Source of the DNA: Rhizoctonia solani
Lineage: Eukaryota > Basidiomycota > Agaricomycetes > Cantharellales > Ceratobasidiaceae
Length of the DNA: 64,000 nucleotides
Reading direction: 5' to 3'
Assembly: GCF_016906535.1 (NCBI RefSeq)
Contig: NC_057370.1
Location: 2,604,001-2,668,000 of the forward strand
Part shown: piece by piece, positions 59,277 to 64,000 of the stretch
Numbering within the stretch: position 1 is the first letter of the stretch
Layout of the letters: the number at the start of each line of letters is the position of its first letter
Made by a program: the position numbers and the translations under genes
Notes under the pieces: generated by a model
Database searches by the model: none
What the model was told of the DNA's origin: nothing
What the model saw: the letters and a program-made list of their open reading frames with translations, nothing else

Positions 59277-62200
59277 GGAGTGCTTGGGCTAGTTGTAATC
59301 GGGAAAACGCCGGCATTGTGCACTTTTGAGTGATAGTGGCTCAGAGCCTCCAGAGATAAACGAGTGTTCGGTACGAAGGCTAACGTATTGGTAAGGTGCA
59401 CGTCTTGTGAAGACCAACAGGGCACAAAGAGAGGCACTTGCAAAGCGCCCTTGTCACGAGACAGCACATTATTTGCAATACTTTTTTCAAATCAGTCTAA
59501 CAGAACTATCCGCCAGTTCCTCCTCACTCTTATCCCACAAAGCGGCCTCTATATAATCAGCCATAAACCTGGATGTATGAACTTAGTCTCGCATGATCAA
59601 TTTCTGCACGACCATTCATTCACTAAATCAAGACAGACTCTTCCACAAACCACCAACTTTCTGACCCAATGGCCCCCCTTGGCGAACCAAGTTCCCATAT
59701 TAACTATCGGCTCTTCATGCAATGGATTCGGTTATTTGGAGATCTAAACTTAATTCCTCGAAATAAGATATCCCACTGATGTAGATGCTTGGGTGACGTT
59801 ATCACCCCATCTATCAACTTGGCCGGCAACCCAACGTTCCAAGCAAAGTGCGAACCAGGATGATATACTTGGTCTAGCGGAAAATGGATCAATCATAAAA
59901 CACATTGCCAGGCTTTTCTGCGTATGGATACCAGCCCTAAAGTCTAGATTGGCTTCTGGATATTAACTATCTCAGGTCCCACTCTTATTGCTGGCCAAGC
60001 TCAGGTGCTAGCGATGGTCGTCGGCGGACTTGCCAGTCCCAACTCATCCTTCGGTATTTTCACCTCGAATTTCGCACTGATTGCTATGAGATGGTTCCTC
60101 TCTCTGCATTAGGATTCTTGCCCCCGAAGGTTAGCGGTTGGCACGACCCTACTCGAACATTCAAGCTCCCCCACTATCGTCTCAAGTCCAACCATCTTGC
60201 GGTAAGTAAACAGAGTTACCTTCTAGGTCATCCTGCTGGATATTAGTGGCTGCGGTGCGAGCGGAGACAAACACAAATTCCAGATTTAACCAGGATTGAG
60301 ACACCTACCACCCGCATTCACCCGGATCGGACTCACTAAAGGGAATCAGTAGTGAACCACTTCACACGCCACTTCTGGGGGAGTCGCTCCAAATGTGCGA
60401 GTGGATGAACTTCGAAAAAACCATCACAAAGTGACACGTTTTGAAAGTCCCGGAAGGACATGACCAAGTTGCTCAAGCTTGTCTGGTTGCCGAGCGTACG
60501 TTTTACCCAGTCCTGACACCGAAAATCCCTTCAATCGTGTATCATGAACAGGGGTTTCGCCTCCGTTGGCTCACATCTGACGTGAGTAACCACCGGAACA
60601 CTATTTGACGCGCGCTCCCGACGCACACACAATCTGGCATGTCTTTCATCAATTCATGGCGCTCTAACTTCGGCACAAACTGGCACGTATACCGACCATC
60701 GCTTGGAACCGACTTGTTTTCGTTCCGGTTGCTAGTCTCATCGCTCCTCGGTATGGCTTTCAGGTACACAACTACAATCCACAAACACCACGCTTTCGAA
60801 TCTCTCCTCCCTACTCCCTTGCTTTGATCTTTTCGCGCCTGAAATATGCATGAAGCATACCGCGTCATTTGAATCAATTGGAGCACTATTAGTCGCTTCT
60901 TTCTTCACAAACAAGTCACCTAACCGATGTCGATTAGCCCAGGGTAGAGATTTCCTGACTTCTACACCCAAACCCTACCGACTCAGTTGCATGCTCCTGG
61001 CAGCCAAAAGAAATTAGTTTCTGCCGTTCGCCATGATCGGATGGGAATGTGGTGGGAGAGTGCCGGCAGAGCGCGACAGCTATCGCTAGACCTAGGTGCT
61101 GGAACATGTCGCATACACCCGAAATTTGGACGATTTGGTGAGCACGTTTCATCGACTGTTGCAATATTCTAATATCAATGACAGCCATCGACAGTACGGT
61201 AGCATATGGAGGTTCAAGCTGAGCTGAGGTGGTGGTAGGCCCCACCATGTAGATCATGCAGCCCACACAGTCCCCAATGTAATTCCAGACGTTAATTGGC
61301 CGATAGGCCGATTCAATCCCCGGATCTAACCATTTCCCCATGGATCGCCAGATACACTCGAGGCAAACCAAGTTCTTGTAATGCAATATTGATCCCATTC
61401 TTTGGGAGACCCCCTCAGCTCTAAATAAACAACTTGATTTCATCGAGTTTACTGTCAGATCTCGTCGTGTACGGATGAATGCCTTTACAACCCCCCCCCC
61501 AGTACATACATCTGGGCTCCTGCACAGTCGCCTTGGGTCAAATTACTCCATACAGTTAGTGCTGTTGGGTGAGCCTCGCATTTGTCATGGAAAATCATCA
61601 TGTTATGTAGTGCTTAGGCGATTTCCACCTGAAACTAAGAGGAAGTTGCATTTAAGAAGAATGCCCAACCCTGCAATGGACATTTTCCTGGCTACCACAT
61701 GCTGGCTCAGTCTGACAGCCAAACCACGTCGACCTTTTTCCCTAGCCGTTAACCATTTGTGTCGAAGCGAGCCGTGAAGCTCACCGAAACGTAGTCGGCA
61801 TTGCAGCCGGCTGCATGTGGACGTTGATAAGGATGTGGGTCTCTTGCCAAATGAGCTCCGCCAGTGACGTGGGCCGCCATAACCATGGTGTATATGGTGT
61901 ACTTCCCTCGAGCCAATTGAGCTGCCTACGCGATACCTCGTAAAGTGTCTGGGCCTAGGAACAGCTCGTGAAGTATGTGCCTGCCGGGCCAGAGCTTAAT
62001 TGAGCTCACTCCGGAACCCAGCGACTCCAATTGGCCACCCATAAGTGGCACTAGTGCCGACCATTGATAAGGTACGCAGACATTGTTTGTTTACATCCAA
62101 CATGATTTTCATTGAATAATGATGTGCCAGTCTTGGTTATACCATTGAGCTATATAAAGCGGTCTTAAGCTCGAGTCGGTGCAAGAAGCTCGCGGCCAGG

Positions 62201-64000
62201 GGGGGGAAGGAAGGTATAGCATTGGTTACGCCGCCCAGTGCGACTCAGGCGCTTCGAGCGGCTGTACAGTACCAGTGCTTCTGGCCGAGAGGCACAAACC
62301 CGGTTCCCCTCACTGCCACATACATACCCGGGATCTCCTATGGACCACATGCTACCGCGGGTGTAACTACAATGGAGGCATTTTACCCACGGAAGTATAT
62401 GAGTACAATAAACATCGCTTGTTTCCTTGTATGCGCAATCGCACCGAGTCACGAACCTAATTCTGCCAGAGGCACCAATGAACGCGTTCGAGGAGCCTAC
62501 GCAAGGGTTTCACCCCCATCGAAGCTTGGATTTAGGAAGGAAGTTCTGCCCAAGGCACCAAGTACGGCTCCCTTGGTTGCAATTCCCCAGTCCGATGGTG
62601 CAAGGGCCGGCATTACTAGATGGGACGATGGAAACGAAGGCGGCGGAGATAAGAAGCCAATTGAAGTATATATCAGGGCCACCGTCGTCATTCCCGGATG
62701 CGTAGTTGCATAGTCGTAACATACGATCCAAATATTTGCATGTTTACGCAAGCGAGTTACTCCGTATGAATCGTGTGAATAGAGACCTGACAGCTGATTT
62801 TCGACGGATTCTCAGTGTGTTTAGTTAGACTGTAGATCAAGCGCAGATAAGCTTATGGAACGTAGTAATACGTTGAGTTGTGCCTTATCCTAGAAGGGCA
62901 ATGCACAATGAAGTGGGCCACCCCAGACTGACGTATATACCTACGCAAGCCTCGTCCGAAGCCACGGGGGTACTTGAGCTTCGCAAGCTGTCAGCCGGCC
63001 GCAAGGTGAATCAATATCGACCGAGCAACCAATAGTGTATGAAACCTTCGGATGGCTCTTACCTTCCCAGTCGTCTCCCTTGCTCTCCTGAATTTCAGCC
63101 TTATTTACGCAATTAAATAAAATAGCAAGGCGTCTGGATGTCTGGATGGACCCCGCATCACCTGGGTGAGAAGTTAAGGTATATGGCTTCTTCTCGGCTT
63201 CGGCAGGCACCATTCCTTCTACTGTTCAGTGGCTGAAATCCTCGGGACGATCTGACGAGGCTTTATAGCTGAATACCAAACAGTGGTTGGCGGCTCCCAT
63301 TAAAACGTAACGCTTTCCGCTTTTGTCTGTAGCCGGGTGGTAGACGGGCGAATTAGCGCGCCCGTCGCACTGACGCCGCGCGCTCCGAACGATTTGTCGT
63401 TGGGATGTCGGTAGGACAAAGTTGTTTGAGGAATGTATGGGGCGGCTTGCGCATCGATTTGGTATAATAAACGCCCGAGATACCCGGGCATCGGTCACGC
63501 ATGGAAAATATTTTAGCTTAATGGAGGTTCTTCGGCATTTCAGCCAAGTCCTTGCCGCGGCGGCCCAGGCCAGATTCATCGATAGTATATACATCGTATA
63601 GGTTATTCTTCTAACACTAGCTACTATAGTAAAGGCTAGGGTGGCACACATAATCGATTTTTTTGTGAGGAGGGGATATTCAGGGCTTGGAGCCAAGGGA
63701 ATGAAACCTATGCGATCGAGTTGGATCGCAATCCTTCGCCTTCGCAAAGCGGTGCGCAATATTTATGAGGATCACGGCACGCCGTGGTTCGTACAACCTC
63801 TCTTGCACTGGAAGATAGGAATTCGAGCAGACAATCGAGGGGTTCTATGGCGCCCGCCAAGCGCTGGAGGACTAGTGCACGTCATTGTAAGCGGTGGTGA
63901 GAATTTACGGTTGACAGGTCAAGTGACGCAGGATGTTGTGGAGAGGCCCCTGGAGCGGTTGGTTTAGAGACCATGTGGATGGAGCCGGATATGGTCGTGA
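59277..64000. other. 4.7-kb gene-poor right end
   Basis: No conserved gene is recognisable. Several short open stretches (59669-59779 +, 60934-61443 -, 62222-62713 +, 63226-63759 -) lack family motifs and convincing splice structure. A C10 run is at 61490-61501 and a G9 run at 62200-62209. The region could hold lineage-specific genes, decayed repeats or the distal promoter of a gene beyond the window. Confidence 0.4.

Noticed and set aside
59277..64000. Transposon or retroelement
   Set aside because: No transposase, integrase or reverse-transcriptase motif, no long terminal or inverted repeats, and no target-site duplication could be seen by eye.

Overview
The window is nuclear DNA of a filamentous basidiomycete. 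Genes are packed on both strands and cut by many short introns, mostly 42-65 nt, with GTRNGT-like donors, CTRAY-like branch sites and AG acceptors. Several families are typical of Agaricomycetes: an F-box/beta-propeller-like protein, a DEP-RGS protein, a fungal TRP-like channel, an N-terminal CNH-family signature and a CBM21 regulator. Overall style suggests a Rhizoctonia/Ceratobasidiaceae-type genome; this is inference, not proof. I see no plasmid, phage, CRISPR, tRNA or rRNA signal and no intact transposon.

Layout, left to right: the 3' end of a SET methyltransferase; an MFS transporter whose 12 exons include a 7-nt micro-exon; an F-box protein; a ketopantoate-reductase-like enzyme; CFT2 (mRNA 3'-end processing); ARF1; exocyst SEC15; a 2-kb spacer; a DEP-RGS G-protein regulator; PCH2/TRIP13 AAA ATPase; an SFR1/MEI5-like recombination factor; an ING-PHD chromatin protein; a small unknown gene; a CBM21 (phosphatase-1 glycogen-targeting type) protein; a TRP-like channel directly downstream of the Ca2+ sensor NCS1; a Cys-rich unknown; an ankyrin-DysF-FYVE-RING protein sharing a 146-bp promoter region with proteasome regulator PI31; a small acidic protein; EMC3; a large coiled-coil protein; a CNH-domain protein; and a long disordered protein. 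Gene-poor, AT-richer stretches lie at 41.6-43.5, 53.5-56.3 and 59.3-64.0 kb.

Themes: membrane traffic and endosomes (ARF1, SEC15, EMC3, FYVE-RING protein), calcium and G-protein signalling (NCS1, TRP-like channel, RGS), meiosis/recombination (PCH2, SFR1-like), ubiquitin-proteasome (F-box protein, RING protein, PI31). Most of these are single-copy eukaryotic housekeeping genes rather than a cluster.

Exon models were built by hand from splice signals, reading phase and remembered family conservation. A striking result is that at least 12 otherwise conserved exons need exactly one extra base to stay in frame, always in the same direction. I read this as base-call deletions in the assembly rather than gene decay. 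Nothing in the window looks to me like a wholly new defence or biosynthetic system. The most interesting items are the ankyrin-DysF-FYVE-RING architecture with its PI31 promoter partner, the micro-exon, the NCS1/TRP tandem and the Cys-rich unknown at 34.7 kb.
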